Below are positions 41,196 through 50,833 of a stretch of 64,000 bases of DNA, in pieces. Within the stretch, counting starts at the first letter, position 1, and each line of letters begins with the position of its first letter. Under the pieces are notes generated by a model. The model saw only the letters and a list, made by a program, of their open reading frames with translations. It did no database searches and was not told the DNA's origin. The DNA comes from Micromonospora sp. NBC_00389 (GTDB lineage: Bacteria; Actinomycetota; Actinomycetes; Mycobacteriales; Micromonosporaceae): the NCBI RefSeq assembly GCF_036059255.1, contig NZ_CP107947.1, positions 3,844,001-3,908,000 on the forward strand, in the 5' to 3' direction. The position numbers were made by a program, and so were the translations under genes.

Positions 41196-41699
41196 ATGCC
41201 GCACATGTGGTGGGTGGTGGCCGCGAGCGTGGTCGTGGGGCTGGTCGCGGCGTACCTGATCTGGACCGCCGGGCGGGTCGAGCGGCTGCAGGGCCGCGCG
41301 GAGCTGGCGGCCCGGGCCCTCGACGCCCACCTGCTGCGCCGGGCGGCGGCCGCCGCCGTGTTGGCTGAGCGGCACTTCGGCGTCGAGTTGTACGCGGCGG
41401 CCCGGATCGCCCTGGACGCCCACCCGGACGAGCGGGAGGCCGCCGAGAACGACCTGACCCGGCAGCTCCGCGGGGTGCAGCTCGATCCGACCGATCCGGA
41501 CTGTGGGGCGGTTATCGCCGCCAGTCGCCGGCTCGCGCTGTCCCGGCAGGTGCACACCGACCTGGTCCGTGACGCCCGGTCGGCGCGCAGCCGGCCGCTG
41601 GTGCGGTTGTTGCGGATGGGGCGGGGCCGGGAGTGGCCGCGCTACTTCGACATCGACGACCCGACCCTGGCCGTTCCCACGGACGTGCCGGCGAACTGA
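41196..41699 (+). CDS. Membrane-anchored conserved hypothetical protein
   Basis: The 167-residue protein has one N-terminal membrane helix (WWVVAASVVVGLVAAYLIW, residues 5-23) followed by a soluble, Arg/Ala-rich helical domain (GRVERLQGRAELAARALDAHLLRRA...). The architecture resembles LemA-like anchored helical bundles, but sequence signatures are not decisive. It ends in an acidic FDIDDPTLAVP segment. It sits between pimA and pdxS, where related actinobacteria also carry a small gene of unknown function. Confidence 0.75.
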   Translation: MPHMWWVVAASVVVGLVAAYLIWTAGRVERLQGRAELAARALDAHLLRRAAAAAVLAERHFGVELYAAARIALDAHPDEREAAENDLTRQLRGVQLDPTDPDCGAVIAASRRLALSRQVHTDLVRDARSARSRPLVRLLRMGRGREWPRYFDIDDPTLAVPTDVPAN

Positions 41700-41837
41700 T
41701 CGGGAGCTGCTCGGCGGGCCGGTGACGGTTGCCACTACGCAGGCCACCGGGGGTCTGATTGGCTGTCGGAACGGCGTTGACCTCCGCGTAGCATTTTTCC
41801 TGCCACCCCCAGAGCACGTCCCGAGGAGCGCTGACCC

Positions 41838-42752
41838 GTGTCCGAAACCACCGCGAACACCGGAACCACCCCCGTCGTCGGCACCGCCCGCGTCAAGCGG
41901 GGCATGGCCGAGATGCTCAAGGGTGGCGTGATCATGGATGTGGTCAACGCCGAGCAGGCCAAGATCGCTGAGGACGCCGGCGCCGTCGCGGTGATGGCCC
42001 TGGAGCGGGTGCCCGCCGACATCCGCGCGCAGGGCGGGGTGTCCCGGATGAGCGACCCGGACATGATCGACGGGATCATCGCGGCGGTCTCCATCCCGGT
42101 GATGGCCAAGGCCCGCATCGGCCACTTCGTGGAGGCGCAGATCCTCCAGTCGCTCGGCGTGGACTACGTCGACGAGTCCGAGGTCCTGACCCCGGCCGAC
42201 TATGCCAACCACATCGACAAGTGGGCCTTCACGGTCCCCTTCGTCTGTGGTGCGACCAACCTGGGCGAGGCGCTGCGCCGGATCACCGAGGGCGCGGCCA
42301 TGATCCGCTCCAAGGGCGAGGCGGGCACCGGTGACGTCTCCAACGCCACCACCCACATGCGCAAGATCCGCCAGGAGATCCGCCGGCTCTCCTCGCTGCC
42401 GACCGACGAGCTGTACGTCGCGGCCAAGGAGCTTCAGGCCCCGTACGAGCTGGTCAAGGAGGTCGCCGAGAACGGCAAGTTGCCGGTGGTGCTGTTCACC
42501 GCCGGTGGGATCGCCACCCCGGCCGACGCCGCGATGATGATGCAGCTCGGCGCGGAGGGCGTTTTCGTCGGCTCCGGCATCTTCAAGGCCGGCAACCCGG
42601 CTCAGCGGGCCGCCGCGATCGTCAAGGCCACCACCTTCCACGACGACCCGGACGTGCTGGCCAAGGTCTCCCGTGGTCTCGGCGAGGCGATGGTCGGCAT
42701 CAACGTGGACGAGATCCCGCAGCCGCACCGTCTGGCCGAGCGGGGCTGGTGA
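41838..42752 (+). CDS. pdxS: Pyridoxal 5'-phosphate synthase, lyase subunit
   Basis: The 304-residue TIM-barrel synthase makes PLP from ribose 5-phosphate, glyceraldehyde 3-phosphate and ammonia. Hallmarks are [21 protein letters not shown], the catalytic lysine segment [15 protein letters not shown], and the phosphate loop [13 protein letters not shown] with GSGIFK. GTG 41838 follows GAGGAG at 41823-41828. A TAGCAT box at 41789-41794 is a possible promoter. It overlaps pdxT, its glutaminase partner, by GTGA. Confidence 0.97.
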   Translation: MSETTANTGTTPVVGTARVKRGMAEMLKGGVIMDVVNAEQAKIAEDAGAVAVMALERVPADIRAQGGVSRMSDPDMIDGIIAAVSIPVMAKARIGHFVEAQILQSLGVDYVDESEVLTPADYANHIDKWAFTVPFVCGATNLGEALRRITEGAAMIRSKGEAGTGDVSNATTHMRKIRQEIRRLSSLPTDELYVAAKELQAPYELVKEVAENGKLPVVLFTAGGIATPADAAMMMQLGAEGVFVGSGIFKAGNPAQRAAAIVKATTFHDDPDVLAKVSRGLGEAMVGINVDEIPQPHRLAERGW

Positions 42753-43363
42753 GCGCCCTGAGCGCCCCCACCATCGGTGTGCTCGCGCTCCAGGGGGACG
42801 TCCGCGAGCACGTGGCGGCGCTGGCCGCGGTGGGCGCGGACGCCCGCCCGGTCCGCCGTCCAACCGAGCTGGACGCGGTCGACGGGCTGGTCATCCCCGG
42901 GGGCGAGTCCACCACCATGAGCAAGCTCGCCGACATCTTCGAGCTGCGCGAGCCGATCGACAAGCGGATCGCCGACGGTATGCCCGTCTACGGGTCCTGC
43001 GCCGGCATGATCATGCTGGCCACCGAGGTGCTCGACGGCCGGCCGGACCAGCGTGGCTTCGCCGGCATCGAGATGACCGTCCGACGGAACGCGTTCGGCC
43101 GGCAGGTCGACTCGTTCGAGGCGCCGGTGGAGATCGCCGGAGTCGAGGGCGAGCCGTTCCACGCGGTGTTCATCCGCGCGCCGTGGGTCGAGCGGGTCGG
43201 TGACGGCGTCGAGGTGATCGGGAAGGTGACCGGTGGCCCGGCCGCCGACCGGATCGTGGCGGTCCGGCAGGGCAATCTGCTGGCCACCTCGTTCCACCCG
43301 GAGCTGACCGGTGACCTGCGCGTGCACGCGTACTTCGTGGACATGATCCGCACCGCCTCCTGA
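42749..43363 (+). CDS. pdxT: Pyridoxal 5'-phosphate synthase, glutaminase subunit
   Basis: The 204-residue class I glutamine amidotransferase has the oxyanion loop IPGGESTTM, nucleophile Cys84 in YGSCAGM, and the His-x-Glu pair in [10 protein letters not shown]. It releases ammonia from glutamine and channels it to PdxS in the 12+12 complex. The GTG start overlaps the pdxS stop, giving co-translation in the order expected for the two-subunit enzyme. Confidence 0.97.
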   Translation: MSALSAPTIGVLALQGDVREHVAALAAVGADARPVRRPTELDAVDGLVIPGGESTTMSKLADIFELREPIDKRIADGMPVYGSCAGMIMLATEVLDGRPDQRGFAGIEMTVRRNAFGRQVDSFEAPVEIAGVEGEPFHAVFIRAPWVERVGDGVEVIGKVTGGPAADRIVAVRQGNLLATSFHPELTGDLRVHAYFVDMIRTAS

Positions 43364-43380
43364 CGGCGTGACCCGTCGCC

Positions 43381-44235
43381 TCAGCCGGCGACCGCGCGCA
43401 GTTGCCCCGGGCGGCGACCCGCCAACTGGTCGAGCGCGGTCGCCGTGGCGGCGTCGGCGGGCAACTGCACCACCAGTCGCTGCGGGTCGACCTCGGCCAG
43501 CTCCATCGTCTCGAAGTTGAGGCGCAACAGCCCCGCCTCCGGATGGCGCACCGTCAGCACGCCGGTACGCGCGGCGGTGACCGGCCGCCGCCGCCAGCGG
43601 TCGGTGAACGGCGCGCCCACCGTACGGGCCAGCCGCTCGGCGAAGGCGTCGCTGGCTGGGTCGCCCCGGCGCAGCAGGTGCAGCTCCGCGACCTGCTGGT
43701 CGGCCAGCGCCGACCACTGCGGGTGGTACGCACGGGCCCGCTCGTCGGTCAGCACCCACCAGATGAGGTTCGGTCGCGTCCCGTCCAGCAGGCCGAGCGG
43801 GCGGGCCAGCAGGTCGAACGGCTCATTCCAGGCCAGTACGTCGCCGAGCCGGTTGAGCACGTGCGCCGGGGTGTCGAGCATCGCGTCGAGCATCGCGCGG
43901 ACCGTTGGCCGGACGGTGCGGGAAATCGTCGTCCGGTCGCCCGAGCACAGCTGTCGGGCGTGCTGGGCCGAGGCGAGCTGCCGCAGGTGTTCCCGGTCGG
44001 CGCTGTCCAGGCGCAGGGCGTCGGCGAGCGCGGCGAGGATCTCCGGCGACGGCCGGGTGTCGCGGCCCTGCTCCAGCCGGGTCAGGTACTCCACGCTGAC
44101 CTGCGCCAGCGTCGCCAGTTCGGCCCGGCGCAGCCCGGGGGTACGTCGGCGGGGACCCTCGGCGAGGCCGACCTCGGCCGGCCGCCGCGCCTCGCGGCGA
44201 CTGCGCAGGAACGCGCCCAGCTCTCCGTCTATCAC
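43381..44235 (-). CDS. XRE/MmyB-type transcriptional regulator
   Basis: The 284-residue protein has an N-terminal XRE helix-turn-helix (LGAFLRSRREARRP ... TPGLRRAELATLAQVSVEYLTRLEQGRD) and a C-terminal MmyB-like ligand-binding domain (NRLGDVLAWNEPFDLLARPL, later HPEAGLLRLNFETMEL), which binds a fatty-acid-like or similar small ligand in known members. It is divergent from a flavin reductase gene, the usual arrangement for this regulator class, so it probably controls that gene. Confidence 0.9.
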   Translation of the reverse strand: MIDGELGAFLRSRREARRPAEVGLAEGPRRRTPGLRRAELATLAQVSVEYLTRLEQGRDTRPSPEILAALADALRLDSADREHLRQLASAQHARQLCSGDRTTISRTVRPTVRAMLDAMLDTPAHVLNRLGDVLAWNEPFDLLARPLGLLDGTRPNLIWWVLTDERARAYHPQWSALADQQVAELHLLRRGDPASDAFAERLARTVGAPFTDRWRRRPVTAARTGVLTVRHPEAGLLRLNFETMELAEVDPQRLVVQLPADAATATALDQLAGRRPGQLRAVAG

Positions 44236-44336
44236 CGAACCAGTCTGGCAGCCGGCGCCGGCCGGTGGGTGGCCCTGGCAAGGCCATCCTCGCGGCGGTC
44301 TCCCCGCCCCGTCCCGTCGCCCGCAGGATCGTGGTC

Positions 44337-44978
44337 ATGAGTGACGCACAGAGCACAGGACCGCTGCGGGTCGGTGTGATCGTGGGCAGCACGCGGCCCG
44401 GCCGGCGCGGCGCGGCGGTCGCCCGTTGGGTCATGGAGGTGGCTAAGCGGCACGAGGCGGTACGCGCCGGGGACGCCGTCTTCACGCTGGTCGACCTCGC
44501 GGAGCAGGCGTTGCCACTGCTCGACGAGCCGGTGCCGGCGCTGTTCGGCGACTACCGGCGCCCGCACACTCGGCGTTGGGCGGCCGTGGTGGACGGCTGC
44601 GACGCCTTCGTCTTCGTCACCCCGGACTACAACCGCTCGATACCGGCCGCGCTCAAGAACGGCATCGACTACCTGTACGCGGAGTGGACCGGCAAGGTGG
44701 CCGGAGTGCTGAGCTACGGCGCGCAGGGCGGCAACCGGGCCGCCGACCACCTGCGGGCGATCCTCACCGAGGTGCGGACCGTGGTGGTGCCGACGGGTGT
44801 GGCGCTGTCGATCTTCACCGACTTCGACTTCACCGGGGCCGACCCTGGTGACCGGACCGCCGGCCGCTTCGCGCCGGGCGACGGCCGGGAGGCGGAGCTG
44901 TCGACGATGCTCGCCGAGGTCGTGACCTGGTCCCGGGCGCTGCGCCCGGCGGACCGGGCCCTGCTGGGGTCGTCGTAG
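44337..44978 (+). CDS. NADPH-dependent FMN reductase
   Basis: The 213-residue flavodoxin-fold reductase has the phosphate-binding loop IVGSTRPGRRG near residue 16, and the flavin contact PDYNRSIPAALKNGIDYL near residue 100, followed by VLSYGAQGGNRA. It likely reduces quinones or other oxidants with NAD(P)H. GTG 44331 is an alternative start. The MmyB-type regulator is divergent, with 101 bp between the starts. Confidence 0.9.
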   Translation: MSDAQSTGPLRVGVIVGSTRPGRRGAAVARWVMEVAKRHEAVRAGDAVFTLVDLAEQALPLLDEPVPALFGDYRRPHTRRWAAVVDGCDAFVFVTPDYNRSIPAALKNGIDYLYAEWTGKVAGVLSYGAQGGNRAADHLRAILTEVRTVVVPTGVALSIFTDFDFTGADPGDRTAGRFAPGDGREAELSTMLAEVVTWSRALRPADRALLGSS

Positions 44979-44994
44979 CCGTCCGGGGATTTTC

Positions 44995-45026
44995 GTCCCG
45001 TCTGCTCCGATTGGAGCGGACGGGGC
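44995..45026 (+). terminator. Hairpin terminator after the FMN reductase
   Basis: GTCCCGTCTGCTCC (44995-45008) pairs with GGAGCGGACGGGGC (45013-45026), with G-T pairs and a GATT loop. The remaining gap to yebC (to 45210) holds a TAGGAT box at 45072-45077 that could be the yebC promoter, and no gene. Confidence 0.65.
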
Positions 45027-45210
45027 GGAGCCGCCGCGCGCGGTGCATGACAGCGACCCCGGTGACGTCGGTAGGATTGCCGAGATTCGGCAGCGCCATC
45101 TGCCCGCCACGGCTTCCACCAGAGCTGACCGGCACCTCCGCGTGCGCCGGCGGAAGCGGGGCGTGCGCGGTGCCCTCGATGCAGACGGCGGGTAGCAACG
45201 GAGGTAACAG

Positions 45211-45963
45211 ATGTCCGGCCACTCAAAGTGGGCGACGACCAAGCACAAGAAGGCCGTCATCGACGCCAAGCGCGGCAAGATGTTCGCCAAGCTGATCAAG
45301 AACGTCGAGGTGGCCGCGCGGACCGGCGGTGGCGACCCGTCCGGCAACCCGACGCTCTACGACGCCATCCAGAAGGCGAAGAAGAGCTCGGTGCCGAACG
45401 ACAACATCGACCGCGCGGTCAAGCGCGGCTCCGGCCTGGAGGCCGGCGGTGCCGACTGGCAGACCATCATGTACGAGGGCTACGGCCCGAACGGCGTGGC
45501 GATGCTGATCGAGTGCCTCACGGACAACCGCAACCGGGCGGCGACCGAGGTGCGCACCGCGCTGACCCGCAACGGCGGCTCGCTCGCCGACGCCGGCTCG
45601 GTGTCGTACATGTTCTCCCGCAAGGGCGTGGTGATCGTCCCCAAGGAGAGCACGAGCGAGGACGACGTGATGATGGCCGTCCTCGACGCCGGCGCCGAGG
45701 AGGTCAACGACCTCGGTGAGGCGTACGAGGTGGTCTCCGAGCCGACCGACCTGATCGCGGTCCGCACCGCGCTTCAGGACGCTGGCATCGAGTACGAGTC
45801 GGCCGAGTCCTCCCTCATCCCCAGCATGAACATCCCGCTGGACGAGGAGGGCGCGCGCAAGATCTTCAAGCTGATCGACGTCCTGGAGGACTGCGACGAC
45901 GTGCAGAACGTCTACGCGAACTTCGACGTCAGCGACGACGTGATGGCCGCGGTGGACGCCTGA
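45211..45963 (+). CDS. yebC: YebC/PmpR family translation/transcription factor
   Basis: The 250-residue three-domain protein begins [30 protein letters not shown], the YebC hallmark, with [18 protein letters not shown] in the middle. YebC proteins act in the cytoplasm; some regulate transcription, others (TACO1-type) assist translation of proline stretches. GGAGGTAACAG gives a good ribosome site. In many actinobacteria it stands ahead of ruvC; here a DUF402 gene follows instead. Confidence 0.96.
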   Translation: MSGHSKWATTKHKKAVIDAKRGKMFAKLIKNVEVAARTGGGDPSGNPTLYDAIQKAKKSSVPNDNIDRAVKRGSGLEAGGADWQTIMYEGYGPNGVAMLIECLTDNRNRAATEVRTALTRNGGSLADAGSVSYMFSRKGVVIVPKESTSEDDVMMAVLDAGAEEVNDLGEAYEVVSEPTDLIAVRTALQDAGIEYESAESSLIPSMNIPLDEEGARKIFKLIDVLEDCDDVQNVYANFDVSDDVMAAVDA

Positions 45964-45965
45964 CC

Positions 45966-46577
45966 GTGCGGTTCGCGCCGGGCGAGGTGGTCGTCCGGCG
46001 CGAGGTCCTGCTCGGCGAGGTCTGGTTCGGCTGCCCGACGATCTGCGTCGAGGACTCGCCCGACCTGCTCGCCCTCTACCTCCCACCGGGGGCCGAGTTC
46101 GGCTTCCCGGAGTCCGGCACCTTCCCGTGCGGGCGGCACCCCTGGCAGACGGCCGGGCACCGCGCCTGGCAGGGGCACGGCAAGCTGATGCTGCAACGCC
46201 CCGGCGAGGCGCACTCGGTGGACGTCTTCTGGACGGGCCCGGAGCGCGACTTCGCCGGCTGGTACTTCAACCTCCAGGATCCGCTGCGGCGTACCCCGAT
46301 CGGGGTGGACACCCTGGACCACGAGCTGGACCTGTGGTGGGGCGCGGACGCCGACCGGTACGTCTGGAAGGACGTGGAGATGTTCGCGCAGCGCCTCGTC
46401 GAGGGGCGCTACCCGGGCATGGCGGAAGCCATCCGCGGCGAGGGCGACCGGATCGCCGCGCTGCTCGACGCGGGCCAACGCTGGTGGGACCCGGCGTGGG
46501 CGTCCTGGCGACCCGACCCGTCCTGGCCGGTGCCCCGGTTGCCCGCCGACTGGGACCGGGTGCCGCCCGCCCGTTGA
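45966..46577 (+). CDS. DUF402 family protein
   Basis: The 203-residue protein of the DUF402/FomD-like family forms a beta-barrel with metal-phosphate chemistry in characterised members (nucleoside di/triphosphate or related pyrophosphate hydrolysis). Visible family features are FAGWYFNLQDPLRR, DTLDHELDLWW and YVWKDVEMFAQR, with the acidic residues expected to bind metal. GTG 45966 starts 2 nt after the yebC stop, so the two are coupled. The exact substrate is unknown. Confidence 0.85.
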   Translation: MRFAPGEVVVRREVLLGEVWFGCPTICVEDSPDLLALYLPPGAEFGFPESGTFPCGRHPWQTAGHRAWQGHGKLMLQRPGEAHSVDVFWTGPERDFAGWYFNLQDPLRRTPIGVDTLDHELDLWWGADADRYVWKDVEMFAQRLVEGRYPGMAEAIRGEGDRIAALLDAGQRWWDPAWASWRPDPSWPVPRLPADWDRVPPAR

Positions 46578-46585
46578 ACGCGAAC

Positions 46586-46618
46586 GGGCGCCGGTGTCCG
46601 ATCAGGACACCGACGCCC
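46586..46618. terminator. Bidirectional terminator
   Basis: GGGCGCCGGTGTCC (46586-46599) pairs with GGACACCGACGCCC (46605-46618), one mismatch, with the loop GATCA. It is placed between convergent genes. Confidence 0.75.
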
Positions 46619-46636
46619 GCCCTGGCCGGTCACCGG

Positions 46637-47698
46637 TCAGCCGATGGTCTCCCGCTCGCGCCAGGCGGCGCGCAGGGAGGTCCGGCCGTTGGTCCGCAGC
46701 AGCGACCCCTCGTAGATGCGGGCCCCGGCGACCACGAAGGCGCAGGCGCCGACCAGCAGGATGGCCAGCGAGACGATCGGCTCCCAGCCGGCCGCGTCCC
46801 CGGTGAAGAGCCGCAGCGGCATCGCCGCTGGCGACGAGATCGGCAGGTACGACAGCACCTTCATGGCGGCGGGGTTGTCGTTGAAGAAGATCACCGCGAA
46901 GAACGGCAGCATGACGGCGAGCTGCACCGGCGTCGACACACCGGCGATGTCCTCCTGCCGGTTGACCAGTGCTCCGGCCGCCGCCCACATCGCGGCCAGC
47001 AGCACGAAGCCGAGAAGGAAGAACGGTACGAACCAGCCGATCGCCGGGGCGAGCAGGGTGAGCAGGTCGCCGCTGTCGCCGATCTGCATGCCGACGACGG
47101 CGACAAGGGCGATCAGTGCGATCTGCCCGAGCGCCAGGATGCCGCCGGCGATCACCTTGCCGGCCAACAACGCCCGTACCGGTATGGCCGCGACCAGGAT
47201 CTCCACGATCCGGGTCTGCTTCTCCTCGGTGACGCTCTGTGCGATCTGCAGGCCGAAGGTCTGCGAGGTGAGGAAGAAGACGAACGCGAAGACGAACGGC
47301 ACCAGGAATGCCACCACCGGGTCGACCGCGTCCGGGTCCAGCAGCCGTAGCGGCGGAGCGCTGCTCAACGCCTGCACCACGTCGTCGGGGGCCTCGTCCA
47401 TGGCGAGCACCGCCGGGCCGGCGACCACCGCTGCGTCCACGTCGCCGTCGCGGACGGCCTGTTCGGCGGCGCGGTCGTCGGGCACCACGCGGACGTCGAG
47501 GCCGGCGGCTCGCAGCGGGCCGGCGGCGTCCTGGGTGACCGCGACACTCGCCGGCCCGCCGGAGAGCAACGGCGGCAGGATCGTGCCGGCCGCGGCGATC
47601 AGCAGGAAGAAGAGCGTGCCGAACAGGAAGGTACGGTCGCGCAGCTTGACCCGGATCTCGCGGGCGGCGACCAGCCGGGTGGCCTGGTAGGTGTTCAC
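46637..47698 (-). CDS. ABC-2 type exporter permease (NatB-like)
   Basis: The 353-residue permease has one N-terminal span, a large external loop of about 120 residues, and five C-terminal spans, the layout of NatB/ABC-2 permeases. EEKQTRIVEILVAAIPVRALLAGKVI is the conserved coupling segment. GTG 47698 overlaps the stop of the ATPase gene. With that ATPase it should form an efflux complex for sodium, a drug or a lipid; the cargo is unknown. Confidence 0.9.
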   Translation of the reverse strand: MNTYQATRLVAAREIRVKLRDRTFLFGTLFFLLIAAAGTILPPLLSGGPASVAVTQDAAGPLRAAGLDVRVVPDDRAAEQAVRDGDVDAAVVAGPAVLAMDEAPDDVVQALSSAPPLRLLDPDAVDPVVAFLVPFVFAFVFFLTSQTFGLQIAQSVTEEKQTRIVEILVAAIPVRALLAGKVIAGGILALGQIALIALVAVVGMQIGDSGDLLTLLAPAIGWFVPFFLLGFVLLAAMWAAAGALVNRQEDIAGVSTPVQLAVMLPFFAVIFFNDNPAAMKVLSYLPISSPAAMPLRLFTGDAAGWEPIVSLAILLVGACAFVVAGARIYEGSLLRTNGRTSLRAAWRERETIG

Positions 47699-48588
47699 TG
47701 GGTGACCTCTCGGAAGATCTCGGTGAGCGAGGGGGTGACCGGGCGGAAGGCGCGCACCGGGCCCCGCGCAAGGGCCGCCCGCAGCACCGCCTGCTCGTCG
47801 GCGCCCGGCGCGAGGTCGAAGACCGCGCGGGCGCCGTCCAGGTCCACCAGCGTCACGTCGGGCTGGTCGCGCAGCCAGCCCGCGTCGGTGTCGACCACCA
47901 GCTCGAACCGGGGCACCGTGTATGTCGCGCGCAGTTGCTCCCGGCTGCCGGCGGCCCGGATCGTGCCGTCCGCGATGATCACCAGGTCGTCGCAGAGCCG
48001 CTCGACCACGTCGAGCTGGTGACTGGAGAAGAGCACCGGCACGCCCGCCTTGGCCCGCTCCCGCAGCACCGTCACGACCGTGTCGACGGCCAGCGGGTCC
48101 AGGCCGGAGAACGGCTCGTCGAGCACCAGCACCTCGGGGTCGTGCACCAGCGCGGCGGCGATCTGGGCGCGCTGCTGGTTGCCCAGTGACAGCGTCTCCA
48201 GGAGGTCGTCGCCGCGCTCGTCGAGCCCGACCCGTTCCAGCAGCGTGTCGGTGCTGCGCCGGGCCGCGACCGCGTTCAGCCCGTGCAGGCGGCCCAGGTA
48301 GGTCACCTGTTCCCGGACGCTCATCTTCGGATAGAGGCCGCGTTCCTCCGGCATGTAGCCGAACCGCTGCCGGTCCTCCCGGGTCAGTGGGGCACCCTGC
48401 CAGGTGACCTCGCCGGCGTCCGGGGCGAGCACGCCCAGGACGATCCGCATGGTGGTGGTCTTGCCGGCGCCGTTGGCGCCCACGAAGCCGGTCATCCGGC
48501 CGGCGGCCACCTCGAAGGAGACGTTCTTGAGTACCTGCCGGTCGCCGAAGCTGCGGTCGACGCCGTCGAGGCGGAGCGTTCTGGTCAC
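47695..48588 (-). CDS. ABC transporter ATP-binding protein (NatA-like)
   Basis: The 297-residue ATPase has Walker A GANGAGKTTT near residue 37, the signature motif LSLGNQQRAQIAAAL (variant LSLGN for LSGGQ, common in the NatA group), Walker B VLVLDEPFSGLD and the switch His in SSHQLD. The C-terminal 70 residues are the DUF4162-type extension. It is the upstream partner of the ABC-2 permease and the two share a GTGA junction. Confidence 0.92.
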   Translation of the reverse strand: MTRTLRLDGVDRSFGDRQVLKNVSFEVAAGRMTGFVGANGAGKTTTMRIVLGVLAPDAGEVTWQGAPLTREDRQRFGYMPEERGLYPKMSVREQVTYLGRLHGLNAVAARRSTDTLLERVGLDERGDDLLETLSLGNQQRAQIAAALVHDPEVLVLDEPFSGLDPLAVDTVVTVLRERAKAGVPVLFSSHQLDVVERLCDDLVIIADGTIRAAGSREQLRATYTVPRFELVVDTDAGWLRDQPDVTLVDLDGARAVFDLAPGADEQAVLRAALARGPVRAFRPVTPSLTEIFREVTQ

Positions 48589-48669
48589 GCACCCACGGTA
48601 GAGAGAACACGTCGGTCCGCCGTCCGCCCGGCGGTTGAGCCGGCGGGTCCACCTCGCGGCGGATGCCGG

Positions 48670-49392
48670 TCAGCCGCCGGGGCGGACCACCCCGTTCTCG
48701 TACGCGAAGACCACCGCCTGCACCCGGTCGCGCAGGCCGAGCTTGGCCAGCACCCGGCTCACGTGCGTCTTCACCGTCGCCTCGCCCAGGTGCATGGTCG
48801 TGGCGATCTCCGCGTTGCTGGATCCGGCGGCGAGCAGCACCAGCACCTCCCGTTCGCGCGGGGTCAGCTCGCGCAGTGCGGCCTCGGCGGCCGGCCCCTG
48901 GTGGGCGGTGCCTGTCGGGTCGCCGGGGCGGGCGAAGGTGGAGATCACCCGACGGGTGATCTCCGGGGCGAGTAGGCCGTCGCCCCTGGCCAGTACCCGG
49001 ATCGCCTCGATCAGCTCCTCCGGTGTGCCGTTCTTGAGCAGGAAGCCACTGGCCCCGGCCCGCAGCGCGGCGAACAGGTAGTCGTCGCGGTCGAAGGTGG
49101 TGAGGATCAGCACCGCTGGCGCGTCGGGCCCGTCCCCGGTGATCCGCCGGGTGGCCTCCAGCCCGTCCATCCCGGGCATTTCCACGTCCATCAGCACCAC
49201 GTCCGGTTGGGTGGCCCGGGTCATGGTGACGGCGCGCGCGCCGTCCGCCGCCTCGCCAACCACCTCGATGTCGTCCTCCACCTCGAGGATGACCCGGAAG
49301 CCGGTGCGGACAAGGTGCTGGTCGTCGGCGAGCAGCACCCGGATCGGGTCGTCCGCGCCGGGCAGCGTGGCGTCGGCCGGCGGGGCGGTCAC
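48670..49392 (-). CDS. NarL/FixJ-family response regulator
   Basis: The 240-residue protein has a receiver domain with phospho-acceptor Asp69 (VVLMDVEMPGMDG) and a C-terminal LuxR-type helix-turn-helix (LTPREREVLVLLAAGSSNAEIATTMHLGEATVKTHVSRVLAKL). GTG 49392 overlaps the stop of its kinase gene. The pair lies just downstream of a PadR operon and upstream of an ABC exporter on the same strand; the exporter is a plausible target. Confidence 0.93.
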   Translation of the reverse strand: MTAPPADATLPGADDPIRVLLADDQHLVRTGFRVILEVEDDIEVVGEAADGARAVTMTRATQPDVVLMDVEMPGMDGLEATRRITGDGPDAPAVLILTTFDRDDYLFAALRAGASGFLLKNGTPEELIEAIRVLARGDGLLAPEITRRVISTFARPGDPTGTAHQGPAAEAALRELTPREREVLVLLAAGSSNAEIATTMHLGEATVKTHVSRVLAKLGLRDRVQAVVFAYENGVVRPGG

Positions 49393-50702
49393 GCCGACCA
49401 CCCGGCGCCGGCCGCGGCGGTTTCGCCCAGCCTCGACGTCTCGGCGGGCAGCGGTAGTCGGGCGCGGACCCGCCAGCCGCCGCCGGGGCGCGGGCCGGCT
49501 TCCAGGACGCCGTCCTGGGCGGCGACCCGCTCCCGCATGCCGATGAGGCCGAGCCCGTCCGCGTGGGGCGGAGCGCCGGTCCGTCCGTCGTCGCTCACGT
49601 CCAGCTCCACCTCTCGCGCCAGGTAGCGGATCCGCACGTCGAGCAGACCGGCCCCGGCGTGTTTCAGCGTGTTGGTCACCGCCTCCTGCACCACCCGGTA
49701 CGCCGTCTGGGAGACCGACGCGGGTAGCGGGACCGGTTCGCCGTACACCCCGACGGTGGCCGTGAGCCCGGCGGCGCGGGCCCGCTCGACCAGCTCGTCG
49801 ATCCGGTCGACCGTCCCGGTCGACGGCGGCGGTGGCGCGGTGTCGCCGTCGGGGGCGCGCAGCACGCCCAGCATCCGGCGCAGCTCGTCGACGGCGGTGC
49901 GGGCGCTCTGCTCGATGGCGCTCAGCGCCGTCCGGGCCTTGCCCGGGTCGCGGTCCCACACCCGGCGGCAGGCGGACGCCTGCACCCCCATCACCGACAC
50001 GTGGTGGGCGACCACGTCGTGCAGCTCCCGGGCGATGCGCACCCGTTCGCCGAGCACCGCCCGTTCGCGGGCCTCGGCCTGCGACCGGCGCAGCTCCTCG
50101 GCCTGGGCGCGCAGCTCGTGCTCGCGCCGCGCGGCCACCCAGGAGGTCTCACCGAAGAAGTATGCGAAGCCGAAGTACAACACGTTGATCAGTACGCCGG
50201 TCACCATCGCGGCGAGCACCGGCGGCACCGGCCCGACCGCGTCGGCGAAGGCACCGTCCGGGATCTGGCCCATGCTCACCACGTAGGAGACCCCCAGCCA
50301 GGCGAACATGGCGGCGATGACGCCGATCCGCAGCCGGCGGGCGAGCCGGCGGTCCCGTCCCCAGGCGCCGACGGTGTAGAGGGCGCTGAACAGCGCCCAC
50401 GAGGAGAGCTGGGTTTCCGGAGCCGACCGTGCCTGCGCGGCGATGAACGCCACCGAGACCACCAGCAGGGTGGCGGCCGGCCAGCGCCGCCGCCAGATCA
50501 GCGGCAGGGTGACCGCGACGGTCCAGAGCACCTGCTCCGGCCCGGACGGCGGCGGGCCCAGCAGGAAGGCCCCGGTGCTGCGGGCCAGGGTGAGGCTGAT
50601 CAGTGCCAGCAGGGTCACCGCCAGCCCGATCCAGAGATCGATCCGGCGCTGCTCCGGCGTCGGAGCCGGGCGACGCCATTCGTCACGCTGTGCCACGGTC
50701 AT
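49389..50702 (-). CDS. Membrane sensor histidine kinase (HisKA_3/DesK type)
   Basis: The 437-residue kinase has five or six N-terminal spans (residues 25-183), a short coiled coil, then the HisKA_3 box with phospho-acceptor His228 in RIARELHDVVAHHVSVM, and an ATPase domain with NTLKHAGAG, DDGRTGAP and GLGLIGMRERV. It lacks an external sensor domain, so it probably senses a membrane state. ATG 50702 has no clear ribosome site; GTG 50696 is an alternative. It is co-translated with the NarL regulator. Confidence 0.9.
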   Translation of the reverse strand: MTVAQRDEWRRPAPTPEQRRIDLWIGLAVTLLALISLTLARSTGAFLLGPPPSGPEQVLWTVAVTLPLIWRRRWPAATLLVVSVAFIAAQARSAPETQLSSWALFSALYTVGAWGRDRRLARRLRIGVIAAMFAWLGVSYVVSMGQIPDGAFADAVGPVPPVLAAMVTGVLINVLYFGFAYFFGETSWVAARREHELRAQAEELRRSQAEARERAVLGERVRIARELHDVVAHHVSVMGVQASACRRVWDRDPGKARTALSAIEQSARTAVDELRRMLGVLRAPDGDTAPPPPSTGTVDRIDELVERARAAGLTATVGVYGEPVPLPASVSQTAYRVVQEAVTNTLKHAGAGLLDVRIRYLAREVELDVSDDGRTGAPPHADGLGLIGMRERVAAQDGVLEAGPRPGGGWRVRARLPLPAETSRLGETAAAGAGWSA

Positions 50703-50786
50703 CCGGGAACGATGCCACGCCGGCCACGCCAACCGCCACGGCCGCTCGCCGGTCCGTACGCCGGTGGCCTGGTCCGGTGGACGGGC

Positions 50787-50819
50787 GGCGGCCCGGCGCG
50801 GGGTCCGCGCCGGGCCGCC
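50787..50819 (-). terminator. Terminator of the padR operon
   Basis: A perfect 15-bp GC stem (50787-50801 with 50805-50819) and a 3-nt loop lie 15 nt after the stop of the membrane protein gene, on the minus strand. There is no U-tract. It separates this operon from the kinase gene downstream. Confidence 0.7.
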
Positions 50820-50833
50820 TGGTCGGCTGCTGC

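Noticed and set aside
30237..43363. PIM/PLP gene block as a novel cluster
   Set aside because: The thrS, HIT, pgsA, patA, pimA, pdxS, pdxT, yebC order is the known conserved actinobacterial arrangement; only the inserted EF-G2, peptidase and reductase genes differ.
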